Translations under genes and position numbers: made by a program
Source of the DNA: Pseudodesulfovibrio aespoeensis Aspo-2
GTDB lineage: Bacteria > Desulfobacterota > Desulfovibrionia > Desulfovibrionales > Desulfovibrionaceae
Assembly: GCF_000176915.2 (NCBI RefSeq)
Contig: NC_014844.1
Span: 1,922,001-1,986,000, forward strand
Direction: 5' to 3'
Length of the DNA stretch: 64,000 nt
The notes under the pieces: generated by a model
What the model saw: only the letters and a program-made list of their open reading frames with translations
What the model was told of the DNA's origin: nothing
Database searches by the model: none
In this document: piece by piece, positions 16,561 to 24,459 of the stretch
Layout of the letters: the number at the start of each line of letters is the position of its first letter
Position numbering within the stretch: the first letter of the stretch is position 1

Positions 16561-17601
16561 ATGGCAAGGCACGTGACCAAAAAGTCGCAATATATCCAAG
16601 ACCTGACGACCGGAACACGGGTGGACGACCGGTTCATCCTGGCCGCCGCGTCCCTGGCACAATCCCGGAACGGCCCGTACTGGAGTCTGACATTTCAGGA
16701 CGCCACTGGCAAGATCGACGGCAAGATATGGAGCCCCAAGAGCCAGGAATACCCAGCCCTGGAACCGGGCCAGATGACCCGCGTGCTCGGCTTTGTGGAG
16801 AGCTACCGGGACAGGAACCAGCTCAAGGTCGATCACCTGGAGCTGCTCGACATCGGCCCGGACGAGGTGGATTTCGCAGACTTCCTGCCCACCTCGGCCA
16901 CGCCCCCGGCCCGGCTCATGGAGATGCTCGAAGACCTGATCACCGAGCACATGCGGCACAAGCCATGGCGCTCGTTTTGCCGCAACGTGCTGGGCAGCGG
17001 GGAGGTCAGGGAACGGTTCATGACCGCGCCGGGAGCCAAGACGGTCCATCACGCCTATGTGGGCGGCCTGCTCGAACACACTCTGGGCGTGGCCAGGGCC
17101 TGCATGGCCCTGTGCGATGTCTATCCCGGTCTTGACCGGCAGACCCTGCTGGCCGGGGCCATCTTCCACGACCTGGGCAAGGCGTGGGAACTGACTGGCG
17201 GGCTGGCCAACGACTACACCGATGAAGGCAGGCTGCTCGGCCACATCCAGATCGGACAGGACAAGCTCGAACCCTTTCTCAAGCGCAGCAAGCATCTCGA
17301 CGAGCCGCTCAAGCTGCACCTCAAGCACCTGATCACCAGCCACCACGGCGAGCATGAGTTCGGCTCCCCGGTGCGGCCCAAGACGCCAGAGGCATTCGTG
17401 CTGCACTTTGCCGACAACATGGACGCCAAGCTGAACATCATTGATCAGGCCTACGAGGACATGGAAAGCACCGGCCAGCAATGGTCCCCCTACCTGCGCT
17501 TTCTCGAGCGCAACGTCTACCGGACACCGACCACGCCCGATTCGGCCAAAAAGAAGCACGACATCCCGGAGAACCAATGTTTATTACCTTTGAAGGCATA
17601 G
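16561..17601 (+). CDS. YhaM-type 3'-5' exoribonuclease (OB fold plus HD domain)
   Basis: 346 residues. The N-terminal OB-fold nucleic-acid-binding domain (residues 15-100: DDRFILAAASLAQSRNGPYWSLTFQD, ATGKIDGKIW) is followed by an HD phosphohydrolase domain with HHAYVGGLLEHTLGVA (about 162-177) and the paired HD in AIFHDLGKAWEL (about 203-204), then ITSHHGEHEFGSP. This order matches YhaM/CbfA, which trims RNA or single-stranded DNA. The nearest Shine-Dalgarno-like stretch (GAGG) is 16 or more bases from the ATG, so initiation may be weak. Its end overlaps tmk by 25 bases. Confidence 0.88.
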   Translation: MARHVTKKSQYIQDLTTGTRVDDRFILAAASLAQSRNGPYWSLTFQDATGKIDGKIWSPKSQEYPALEPGQMTRVLGFVESYRDRNQLKVDHLELLDIGPDEVDFADFLPTSATPPARLMEMLEDLITEHMRHKPWRSFCRNVLGSGEVRERFMTAPGAKTVHHAYVGGLLEHTLGVARACMALCDVYPGLDRQTLLAGAIFHDLGKAWELTGGLANDYTDEGRLLGHIQIGQDKLEPFLKRSKHLDEPLKLHLKHLITSHHGEHEFGSPVRPKTPEAFVLHFADNMDAKLNIIDQAYEDMESTGQQWSPYLRFLERNVYRTPTTPDSAKKKHDIPENQCLLPLKA

Positions 17602-18218
17602 AAGGCACGGGCAAGACCACGCAGATCGCGCGGCTCAAGGAGTATTTCGAGAGCCGGGGCCGGGCGGTCCACCTGACCAGGGAGCCGGGCGGCAGCCGTG
17701 TCGGACGCGAGCTGCGCCAGATGCTCCTGCATGTGGACAACGCGGACCTGACGCCCATCACCGAGCTTTTTCTCTACCTGGCCGACCGCGCCCAGCATGT
17801 GGCCCAGGTCATCCGGCCCCAGCTCGAAGCGGGCCGGGTCGTCCTGTGCGACCGGTTCGCGGACTCGACCATCGTCTACCAGGGCTTTGGGCGCGGCCTG
17901 GACACCGCCATCCTCAAACAGCTCAACGAGGTGGCCGTGGACGGGGTCTGGCCCGACCTGACCATTGTCCTGGACATCGACCCGGAAGTGGGGCTCAAGC
18001 GGGCCACCCTGCGCAACCTCGACGACGGCAAGGCCAAAGAGGAAGGAAGATTCGAGGCCGAACACATCTCGTTTCACCGGCGCATCCGCGAGGGGTACCT
18101 GACCTGGGCCGCGCTGAACCGCGACCGCATCAGGGTGGCCGACGCCTCGGCCACGCCGGACGAGGTCTTCGCACGCGTCAAGGCACTCATCGAAACCCAT
18201 CTGCCCGACCTGGCCTGA
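17577..18218 (+). CDS. tmk: Thymidylate kinase
   Basis: Phosphorylates dTMP to dTDP for DNA synthesis. P-loop GIEGTGKTT (residues 7-15), the DR-x-x-x-S element in LCDRFADSTIVYQGFGRGLD, and a LID-region EEGRFEAEHISFHRRIREGYL are all present. The 213-residue length is normal. The start at 17577 has GGAG six bases upstream and lies inside the end of the exonuclease gene in another frame, so translation of the two is probably coupled. Confidence 0.96.
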   Translation: MFITFEGIEGTGKTTQIARLKEYFESRGRAVHLTREPGGSRVGRELRQMLLHVDNADLTPITELFLYLADRAQHVAQVIRPQLEAGRVVLCDRFADSTIVYQGFGRGLDTAILKQLNEVAVDGVWPDLTIVLDIDPEVGLKRATLRNLDDGKAKEEGRFEAEHISFHRRIREGYLTWAALNRDRIRVADASATPDEVFARVKALIETHLPDLA

Positions 18219-18354
18219 CGCCGCCCGCGCCCTCCCGCCGCCAACCGGTTGCGCCAAAAGAGGCAGGCCGTGTGGATTCTTTTCCCGATTGTGCTATGGT
18301 GGCCCCAGGCAAAGGCACTTATTCAGCACAACACGTTGACCCAACTGGAGAAGG

Positions 18355-19176
18355 ATGACGCAACCAAGGGACGTCAGGCCACCCAGACACCGGATGATTT
18401 CCCGCACCGCCCTGGCGGACACCGGGCTGTATCTGTGCGTCATGGCCGGACTGGTCTGGCTGCTGGCCGAAGGCACCCGGCAGTCGGGTTACAACTGGCA
18501 GTGGTACCAGATTCCCAAGTACCTGTGGCGGGTCACGGACCAGGGATTCGTCTGGGGGCCGCTCTTGCAGGGGCTGGGCGTCACCCTGCGCATCACCGCC
18601 CTGAGCATGGGGCTGATGCTCGGCATCGGCCTGATCACGGCGCTCATGCGCATGTCCTCCTCCCTGGCAGCGCGCGGGGTGGCCAGGGGCTACATGGAGC
18701 TGATCCGCAACTCCCCCCTGCTCATCCAGATATTCTTCATCTACTTCGTCATCGCGCCCATCCTCGACATCTCGGCCTTCTGGGCCGCGATCATCGCCCT
18801 GAGCCTGTTTGAGGGCGCCTACGCCTCGGAGATCCTGCGCGCGGGCATCAGCTCCATCGCCTCCGGCCAATGGGAGGCAGCGCAGAGCCTGGGCATGAGC
18901 CCCTATGCCATGTACCGGCACATCATCCTGCCCCAGGCCGTGCGCCGCGTCCTGCCGCCCCTGACCAGCCAGGCCGTGTCCCTGGTCAAGGATTCGGCCC
19001 TGGTCAGCACCATCGCCATCATGGACCTGACCCAGCAGGGCCGGATGATCGACGCCGAAACCTTCCTGACGTTCGAGATCTGGTTCACGGTCGCCGCCGT
19101 CTATCTGGCCGTCACCCTCGCCCTGTCGGGCACGGTGCGGCTGCTGGAACGGCGCTATGCCGGCCTCAGGCCGTAA
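18355..19176 (+). CDS. Polar amino-acid ABC transporter permease (HisM/GlnP family)
   Basis: 273-residue inner-membrane permease. After a hydrophobic N-terminal helix (GLYLCVMAGLVWLLAEG) it has the amino-acid-permease core of about five helices: GLGVTLRITALSMGLMLGIG, ELIRNSPLLIQIFFIYFV, and the ATPase-contact EAA loop GQWEAAQSLGMSPYAMYRHIILPQAV. The IRNSPLL-x-Q motif is typical of polar amino-acid importers. A GGAG site is four bases before the ATG. A second permease (20225) and a binding protein (19369) follow, so a heterodimeric importer is likely. No ATP-binding subunit is encoded nearby. Confidence 0.93.
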   Translation: MTQPRDVRPPRHRMISRTALADTGLYLCVMAGLVWLLAEGTRQSGYNWQWYQIPKYLWRVTDQGFVWGPLLQGLGVTLRITALSMGLMLGIGLITALMRMSSSLAARGVARGYMELIRNSPLLIQIFFIYFVIAPILDISAFWAAIIALSLFEGAYASEILRAGISSIASGQWEAAQSLGMSPYAMYRHIILPQAVRRVLPPLTSQAVSLVKDSALVSTIAIMDLTQQGRMIDAETFLTFEIWFTVAAVYLAVTLALSGTVRLLERRYAGLRP

Positions 19177-19211
19177 CCGCAACCATCGGCCCTTGGCCGT
19201 AACCGCAACCA
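19169..19211 (+). repeat. Pair of 17-bp direct repeats between permease and binding-protein genes
   Basis: GGCCGTAACCGCAACCA occurs at 19169-19185 and again at 19195-19211, 26 bases apart. The first copy contains the permease stop codon. The second copy is immediately followed by the ribosome site of the 39-codon reading frame. It could be a duplication scar or a regulator or RNA-protein site. Confidence 0.8.
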
Positions 19212-19225
19212 AAGGAGAATCCCCC

Positions 19226-19345
19226 ATGACCATCTGGAGAACGATCAAGACCGACAAGGGCGTCATGATTGCCATTCTGGGCGTGTCCCACGTCACCTTC
19301 GCCCAGGCATCGTGCAAGCAAGACCACACCATCACCCCGGCCTGA
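19226..19345 (+). CDS. Possible 39-aa small protein within the amino-acid transporter operon
   Basis: A short frame with an excellent AAAGGAG site eight bases before its ATG, placed between the first permease and the binding protein. The product begins MTIWRTIKTDKGVMIAILGV and ends in a Cys/Lys/Asp/His segment. It has one weakly hydrophobic stretch and no known motif. It may be a true small protein, a leader peptide controlling expression of the binding protein, or the decayed start of a duplicated binding-protein gene. Existence is supported only by the ribosome site and spacing. Confidence 0.35.
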   Translation: MTIWRTIKTDKGVMIAILGVSHVTFAQASCKQDHTITPA

Positions 19346-19368
19346 AGAGCCGGAAAGGAGCCCTTTCC

Positions 19369-20211
19369 ATGAAGACAGTCCGTTTCACCCCCCTGGCCGC
19401 CCTGCTGGCCCTTGTCCTGCTGGCCTCTGGCTGCGGCCAGACCCCCCAGGAGCAATCCGCCACTTCGAAAACCCAGGACCAGACGAGTCAGATCGAATCC
19501 ATCCTCAAGCGCGGGGCCATCAGGGTCGGCTTCGACACCTTCAAGCCCTGGGCCATGAAGGACAAGGACGGCAACTACATCGGCTTTGAGATAGAGGTTG
19601 CCCAGAGGTTGGCCAAGGACATGGGCGTGGAGATCGAATTCGTGCCCACCAAGTGGTCCGGCATCATCCCGGCCCTGCTCACCGACAAGTTCGACATCAT
19701 CATCGGCGGCATGTCCGTGACCCCGGCCCGCAACCTCAAGGTGAATTTCTCGATCCCCTATGAATTCTCGGGCATGTCCATCGTGGCCAGCAGCGCGCTG
19801 GCGGGCGGGCGGACCACCCTCGACCAGTTCAACACCCCGGACACGACCATCTCGGTCCGCCTGGGCACCACCGCCGCCGAGGCGGCCAAAAACTTCCTGC
19901 CCAAGGCGAACATCCTTTTCTTCGACGAGGAATCCCAGACCATCCAGGAACTGCTCAACGAACGCGTCCACGCCCTGGTGGCGTCGAGCCCGCTGCCGGG
20001 CAATCTGGCCGCAGAGTATGCGGACAAGCTTTACCTGCCCCTGAGCGGGGACTTCAGCAGCGAGCCCATCGCCTTTGCCGTGCGCAAGGGGGACCAGGAC
20101 TTCCTGAACTGGCTCGACAACTGGGTGCGCGTGACCATGAGCACGGGATGGCTGCAAAACCGCTACCACTACTGGTTCGCCACCAGCGAATGGGAAAGCC
20201 TGCTCCAGTAG
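19369..20211 (+). CDS. Amino-acid ABC transporter substrate-binding lipoprotein
   Basis: 280 residues with a lipoprotein signal (TPLAALLALVLLASGC; lipid-modified Cys22) and a family 3 solute-binding fold. The opening of lobe 1 is IESILKRGAIRVGFDTFKPW, then GFEIEVAQRLAKDMGVEIEF, TDKFDIIIGGMSVTPARNLK and VNFSIPYEFSGMSIV. The pattern favours polar amino acids; the exact substrate cannot be read. Start 19369 is chosen for AAAGGAG and the signal peptide. It delivers substrate to the permeases at 18355 and 20225. Confidence 0.94.
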   Translation: MKTVRFTPLAALLALVLLASGCGQTPQEQSATSKTQDQTSQIESILKRGAIRVGFDTFKPWAMKDKDGNYIGFEIEVAQRLAKDMGVEIEFVPTKWSGIIPALLTDKFDIIIGGMSVTPARNLKVNFSIPYEFSGMSIVASSALAGGRTTLDQFNTPDTTISVRLGTTAAEAAKNFLPKANILFFDEESQTIQELLNERVHALVASSPLPGNLAAEYADKLYLPLSGDFSSEPIAFAVRKGDQDFLNWLDNWVRVTMSTGWLQNRYHYWFATSEWESLLQ

Positions 20212-20224
20212 CGGATACGCCGAG

Positions 20225-21112
20225 GTGAAACCAAAGGACATCCAGGCAATCCGGCTCACCCCGCTCGACATCGCCATTGCCGCGATTGTTGCGGCGGGGA
20301 TCGGCTACGTGGCCTACCGGGCCGCCACCGGACTGAACTACCACTGGCGGTGGGACATGGTCTGGCACTACCTGCTGCGCTACGACGAGACCGCCGGGGC
20401 GTGGCAGCCCGGCCTGCTGACCGAGGGGCTGATCACCACCCTGCGCTTGAGCCTCTGGGCCGGCGTGCTGGCGACCGTGGTCGGCATGGCCGTCGGGCTG
20501 ATGCGGACCAGCCCCCGGCTGTTCAACCGTCAGCTCTCCACCACCTATGTGGGGCTGATCCGAAACACTCCGCCCCTGGTGCTCATCTTCGTCTTCTACT
20601 TCTTCATCGGCGACCAGATCATGCTCTGGCTGGGCGTGGACGACTTTGTCCGCGCCCTGTCCGATGAGGCCAGGAGCAACCTGGCCTGGTTTTTTGGCAG
20701 GATGGACCGGTTTCCGCGCTTCCTGTCCGCCGTGGTCACCCTGGCCCTGTTCGAGGGGGCGTACATCGCCGAGATCGTGCGGGCGGGCATCCGGTCCGTT
20801 GAGCGGGGCCAGTGGGAGGCGGCCACGGCGCTGGGCATGAGCCGGACCAGGGCCATGCGCCACATCATCATGCCCCAGGCCCTGCAACGGATGTTGCCAG
20901 CACTGGCCGGACAGTTTATATCCATCATCAAGGACTCGGCCATTGTCTCGGTCATCTCCATTGAGGAACTGACCTTCCAGGGCCAACAGATCATGACCAC
21001 GACCTACCGCGGCTTCGAAATATGGACCACCGTGCTGGCCATGTATTTTGTCCTGACCTTTGCCTGCTCCCTGGCCGTGCGCAAGCTTGAAGTCGCGCTC
21101 TCGCGGCAGTGA
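20225..21112 (+). CDS. Polar amino-acid ABC transporter permease (second subunit)
   Basis: 295 residues, GTG start 14 bases after the binding-protein stop. It has an N-terminal helix (LDIAIAAIVAAGIGYVAYRAA), the permease core LRLSLWAGVLATVVGMAVGLM and GLIRNTPPLVLIFVFYFFIG, and the EAA loop GQWEAATALGMSRTRAMRHIIMPQAL. A segment of about 40 extra residues (FVRALSDEARSNLAWFFGRM) interrupts the core compared with the 18355 paralogue. The two permeases probably form the channel. The matching ATPase must be encoded elsewhere or shared with another importer. Confidence 0.92.
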   Translation: MKPKDIQAIRLTPLDIAIAAIVAAGIGYVAYRAATGLNYHWRWDMVWHYLLRYDETAGAWQPGLLTEGLITTLRLSLWAGVLATVVGMAVGLMRTSPRLFNRQLSTTYVGLIRNTPPLVLIFVFYFFIGDQIMLWLGVDDFVRALSDEARSNLAWFFGRMDRFPRFLSAVVTLALFEGAYIAEIVRAGIRSVERGQWEAATALGMSRTRAMRHIIMPQALQRMLPALAGQFISIIKDSAIVSVISIEELTFQGQQIMTTTYRGFEIWTTVLAMYFVLTFACSLAVRKLEVALSRQ

Positions 21113-21205
21113 CGACACACCGGGAGACTTGCGGCCCGGCATCAAAACCCACGGCCCTGCCCCTGAAACCAGACATCCAACCATCCCAACACGGAGGCCA
21201 AGCAT

Positions 21206-21457
21206 ATGAGCGACGAAGTCAAGTTGTACGCCCTCTCCACCTGCATCCACTGCCGCAACGCCAAGAAATACCTCGACGAATGCGGCATCAAGTATAAATG
21301 CGTGCATGTGGACGAACTGACCGGTGAGGAGCGCAAGAGGATCGTGCAGGAAGTCAAGGGACACAACCCGGCAGTCTCCTTTCCCACCATCGTCATCAAG
21401 GACAAGGTCATTGTCGGCTTCCACAAGGACCAGATCGACGAAGCCATGAAGGGGTAG
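21206..21457 (+). CDS. Glutaredoxin-family thiol protein
   Basis: 83-residue single thioredoxin-fold domain with active site Cys13-Ile-His-Cys16 in LYALSTCIHCRNAKKYLDE. The cis-proline region is AVSFPTIVIKDKVIVGF, followed by the C-terminal helix start. The dithiol centre and small size resemble NrdH/glutaredoxin-like electron carriers. A GGAGG site precedes it. Only two bases separate it from the ferredoxin:thioredoxin reductase subunit gene, so the two very likely form one redox module in which the reductase reduces this protein. Confidence 0.92.
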   Translation: MSDEVKLYALSTCIHCRNAKKYLDECGIKYKCVHVDELTGEERKRIVQEVKGHNPAVSFPTIVIKDKVIVGFHKDQIDEAMKG

Positions 21458-21459
21458 CC

Positions 21460-21792
21460 ATGAACGCCAAACAACTCTACGAACAACTCAAAAAGCTTCA
21501 GGAACCCAAGGGATATTATTTCAACAAGGACATGGACATGACCATGCCCCTGATGGAAAGCCTGATCACCAACAAGCAGCGGCTGGGCTACATGGCCTGC
21601 CCCTGCCGGCTGGCCAACGGCGACTTTCAGAGCGACCGGGACATCGTCTGTCCCTGCGTCTATCGCGAACAGGACGTGGCCGAGTACGGAGCCTGCTTCT
21701 GCGGCCTGTACGTCAGCCGGGAGTTCAACGAGGGAACCATCGAGAAACAGATCGTGCCCGAGCGGCGGCCCCCGGAGAAGATCCTCTTCTGA
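21460..21792 (+). CDS. Ferredoxin:thioredoxin reductase catalytic (beta) subunit
   Basis: 110 residues with three Cys-x-Cys pairs: CPC at 47-49, CPC at 64-66 and CFC at 79-81. In the plant/cyanobacterial enzyme four of these hold a [4Fe-4S] cluster and two form the active disulfide that passes electrons from ferredoxin to thioredoxin. The spacing here is CPC-x14-CPC-x12-CxC, unlike the classical x16 and x8, so it belongs to a divergent bacterial group. No variable (alpha) subunit is present. The adjacent glutaredoxin-like protein is the probable acceptor. Confidence 0.9.
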   Translation: MNAKQLYEQLKKLQEPKGYYFNKDMDMTMPLMESLITNKQRLGYMACPCRLANGDFQSDRDIVCPCVYREQDVAEYGACFCGLYVSREFNEGTIEKQIVPERRPPEKILF

Positions 21793-21820
21793 CCCCGGAC
21801 ACAGGCCGAACTCCAGAATA

Positions 21821-21849
21821 ACGAAGACCCCGCTGAGCGGGGTCTTCGT
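21821..21849. terminator. Hairpin between convergent genes
   Basis: Thirteen-base perfect arms ACGAAGACCCCGC/GCGGGGTCTTCGT with a three-base TGA loop (21834-21836). It lies between the FTR gene and the end of the M48 protease gene and likely ends transcription from both sides. Flanking T-runs are short. Confidence 0.75.
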
Positions 21850-22929
21850 TCATCGGGTCGCGGTTTTCTTGAACTCCGGCAGCAGTGCGCGGCCCGCCTC
21901 CCGCTTGGCCTTGATCTCCTTGACGCATTCCTCAAGGAAGACCGTGCGCGAGGCCGAGGTGGGATGCGAGGAGGCGTGGCTGATGGAGTACGGGTTGTTG
22001 GCTCCCATGCGCCGCCAGAATTTGGGGGTCTCGGTGGAATCGTAGCCGCCCCGCTCCATGAAATAAATGCCCACGTAGTCGGCTTCCTGCTCGAATTCCT
22101 GGCTGTAGGCCATGGTCCCCGCGTTGGTGAAGGCGTTGGAATACACGCCGGTAATGCCCGCGATGATGCCGTCAACGGCAGCGCCGAGCATCTGGTTGCC
22201 CGAGGCCTTCACCCCGTGCTCCAGGACGTTGTGCGCCAGTTCGTGGCCCACGATCAACGCGATTTCCGCGTCCGTCTCCGTGAACTTGAGCAGCCCCTTG
22301 TTGACGATCACCGTATCACCGGTGGCCAGGGCGTTGATCTCCTCGGAATCGTCCATGATCACGGGATAGCCGCAACACTGGGCCGGAATGGCTTCCACCA
22401 GCCGGGGCGCCCCGTCGCGCTCGATCCAGAACGATACGGGACGGCCATGCTTGAGGGCAGCGTCCAAACGCTCGTGAAACGTGTCATAGCACTTCTTGCC
22501 CGGCTCGATCTTCACGCCGTTGACCATCAGTATCCGGTCGCCCTTGCGCAATCCCGCTGCCTGGGCCGGCGTGGCCTCGTAGACCCTGGTCACGGTGACA
22601 TGCTCGTTCACGCCGAGCACCTCCCGATAGGCCTGCCGCCACTCGGCGGCGTACAGGTCCTCAGAGGCAGTCTCCATGCCGAGATACCAGGTGACCCGGT
22701 CGCCGCACAGCGGCAACCCGTTGACCAGCACGGGCAGCGACACCCGGCTCAACCGGTCGGCGAGCTCGGTCCGCTCCTCCGCGGCCATCCGGCGCTGCAC
22801 CCCGGCCTCCTGGGATGTCAACATCGGGTCCACTGTGGGCCGCGTTGTCACCGAAGCGCACCCCTGCATCTGCAATGACGCGGCCAGGAGCAGCATCAAA
22901 CACACGAGCCAGATTTTCGAAACGCCCAC
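21850..22929 (-). CDS. M48-family metalloprotease with PDZ-like domain, envelope-anchored
   Basis: 359 residues. The N-terminal signal (KIWLVCLMLLLAASLQMQGC) may be a lipoprotein signal with an unusual lipobox. A PDZ-like segment (HVTVTRVYEATPAQAAGL, KGDRILMVNGVKI) precedes the catalytic zinc site HELAH (His229-Glu230, His233) in VGHELAHNVLEHG and the third-ligand region QEFEQEADYVGIYFMERGGY. This is a periplasmic M48 protease of the BepA/LoiP kind for quality control of envelope proteins. The best start is GTG at 22929, six bases after AAGGAG, giving the signal peptide directly. The PDZ domain before the protease is less usual. Confidence 0.88.
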   Translation of the reverse strand: MGVSKIWLVCLMLLLAASLQMQGCASVTTRPTVDPMLTSQEAGVQRRMAAEERTELADRLSRVSLPVLVNGLPLCGDRVTWYLGMETASEDLYAAEWRQAYREVLGVNEHVTVTRVYEATPAQAAGLRKGDRILMVNGVKIEPGKKCYDTFHERLDAALKHGRPVSFWIERDGAPRLVEAIPAQCCGYPVIMDDSEEINALATGDTVIVNKGLLKFTETDAEIALIVGHELAHNVLEHGVKASGNQMLGAAVDGIIAGITGVYSNAFTNAGTMAYSQEFEQEADYVGIYFMERGGYDSTETPKFWRRMGANNPYSISHASSHPTSASRTVFLEECVKEIKAKREAGRALLPEFKKTATR

Positions 22930-23004
22930 GACCCACTCCTTGAAATCGGGTATGCGACAACACATAAAAATCGCCTACACCATCCCACAGGAAAAGGAAA
23001 CGGA

Positions 23005-23028
23005 AAATCCCGGATTTCTCCGGGATTT
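23005..23028 (-). terminator. Hairpin after metY
   Basis: Nine-base arms AAATCCCGG/CCGGGATTT (23005-23013, 23020-23028) lie 19 bases after the metY stop on the minus strand, followed by a pyrimidine-rich tract. The U-run is poor, so termination is likely but not certain. Confidence 0.6.
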
Positions 23029-23046
23029 CCTTGATGCGTAGAGCTG

Positions 23047-24351
23047 TTACCGCGACTTGGCCAGGGCCTGATCGAGGTCGGCTATGATGTCCTCCACGTC
23101 CTCGATGCCCACGGAGATGCGGATCAGGTCGGGCGGCACGCCCGCGGCCAGCTGCTCCTGCGGGGTGGACTGGGAGTGCGTGGTCGAGGCCGGGTGGATG
23201 ACCAGGGTCTTGGCGTCCAGGATGTTGGCCAGATGCGAGCAGAGTTTGACCGACTCGATGAACCGCTGCCCGGCCTCAAGCCCGCCCTTGACCCCGAAGC
23301 CGAAGACCGCGCCCGGCCCCATGGGAAAGGTGGTCATGGCCCGCGCGTGATCCTTGTGGCTTGGCAGCCCGGCGTAGTTGACCCAGGCCACGGCATAGTG
23401 CGTGTTCAGGAACTCCGCCACCTTGCGGGCGTTCTCGCAGTGGCGCTGGGCGCGCAGGGGCAAGGTTTCCAGCCCCTGGAGGATGAGAAAGCTGTTCATG
23501 GGCGCCAGGGCCGCGCCCGTGTCGCGCAGCAGGCCGATGCGCGCCTTGATCGTCAGGACCGGGCAGGGTTTGCCCTGCGCCCCGCCCAGGGCCTCCCAGA
23601 GGTTGACCCCGCCGTAAGTCGGGTCCGGCCCGGTCAGTTCGGGGTATCTGCCCGTCGCGCCCCAGTCGAAACCGCCCTGCTCCATGATGGCCCCGCCGAT
23701 GGCCGTGCCGTGGCCGCCAATGATCTTGGTCAGGGAGTAGACCAGGATGTCGGCCCCGAAATCGAACCCGTTGAAAATGGGCGGCGGCGAGACCGTGGCG
23801 TCGAGGACAAAGGGCAGGCCGTGGGCATGGGCCACGTCGGCGATGCCCCGGAGGTCGTCCACGTTGCAGCGCGGGTTGCCGATGGATTCCGAGTAGACGA
23901 GGCGCGTGTTCCCGTCGATGGCCGCCGCGAAGTTGGCCGGATCGGACGAATCCACGAACCGCGCCTCGATGCCGAACCGCCTGAGGGTGTGCTCGAACAG
24001 GGTCTGGGTGCCGCCGTAGAGGTTGGAGCCGGTGACGAAATTCTGCCCGGCCGAGACGATGGTGGTCACGGCATAGAAGATGGCGGCCATGCCCGAGGCC
24101 ACGGCCAGCGCCCCTGCCCCGCCGTGCAGCGCGGCCAGCCGCTGTTCCAGCACGTCGGTGGTCGGGTTCATCAACCGGGTGTAGATGTACCCCGGCTCCT
24201 TGAGGGCAAAGAGGTTGGCCGCATGCTCGGTGTCGCGAAAGACGTAGCTGGTGGTCTGGTGGATGGGCACGGCCCTGGAGCCGGTGTCGGTGTCGGGCGT
24301 ATGCCCGGCGTGCAGGGCCAGGGTTTGCGGTCCCAGATGGGTTTCGGCCAT
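23047..24351 (-). CDS. metY: O-acetyl-L-homoserine sulfhydrylase / aminocarboxypropyltransferase
   Basis: PLP enzyme of the Cys/Met metabolism family making homocysteine from O-acetylhomoserine and sulfide, a natural sulfide sink in a sulfate reducer. It shows QTLALHAGHTPDTDTGSRAV, YTRLMNPTTDVLEQRLAALHGG, the PLP lysine at about residue 209 in YSLTKIIGGHGTAIGG, and the C-terminal HPASTTHSQ. The 434-residue length is typical of MetY and longer than MetB/MetC. I chose the ATG at 24351, since AGGAG is seven bases away, while the ATG at 24357 is too close. No S-box or other methionine riboswitch is visible in the 108-base leader. Confidence 0.95.
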   Translation of the reverse strand: MAETHLGPQTLALHAGHTPDTDTGSRAVPIHQTTSYVFRDTEHAANLFALKEPGYIYTRLMNPTTDVLEQRLAALHGGAGALAVASGMAAIFYAVTTIVSAGQNFVTGSNLYGGTQTLFEHTLRRFGIEARFVDSSDPANFAAAIDGNTRLVYSESIGNPRCNVDDLRGIADVAHAHGLPFVLDATVSPPPIFNGFDFGADILVYSLTKIIGGHGTAIGGAIMEQGGFDWGATGRYPELTGPDPTYGGVNLWEALGGAQGKPCPVLTIKARIGLLRDTGAALAPMNSFLILQGLETLPLRAQRHCENARKVAEFLNTHYAVAWVNYAGLPSHKDHARAMTTFPMGPGAVFGFGVKGGLEAGQRFIESVKLCSHLANILDAKTLVIHPASTTHSQSTPQEQLAAGVPPDLIRISVGIEDVEDIIADLDQALAKSR

Positions 24352-24459
24352 GATCATGCTCCTGTAGCTAAGAGAATGCGGCCCGCCGCTGCGGGCAATC
24401 CTTCAAGCCCACCATGCGCAAAAGCCGTGCTTTAGGCAAGACCCGCCCCACTGGCCCGG

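Noticed and set aside
24352-24459. Leader of metY checked for a SAM or other methionine riboswitch
   Set aside because: No conserved core or strong stems of the S-box type could be seen in 108 bases.
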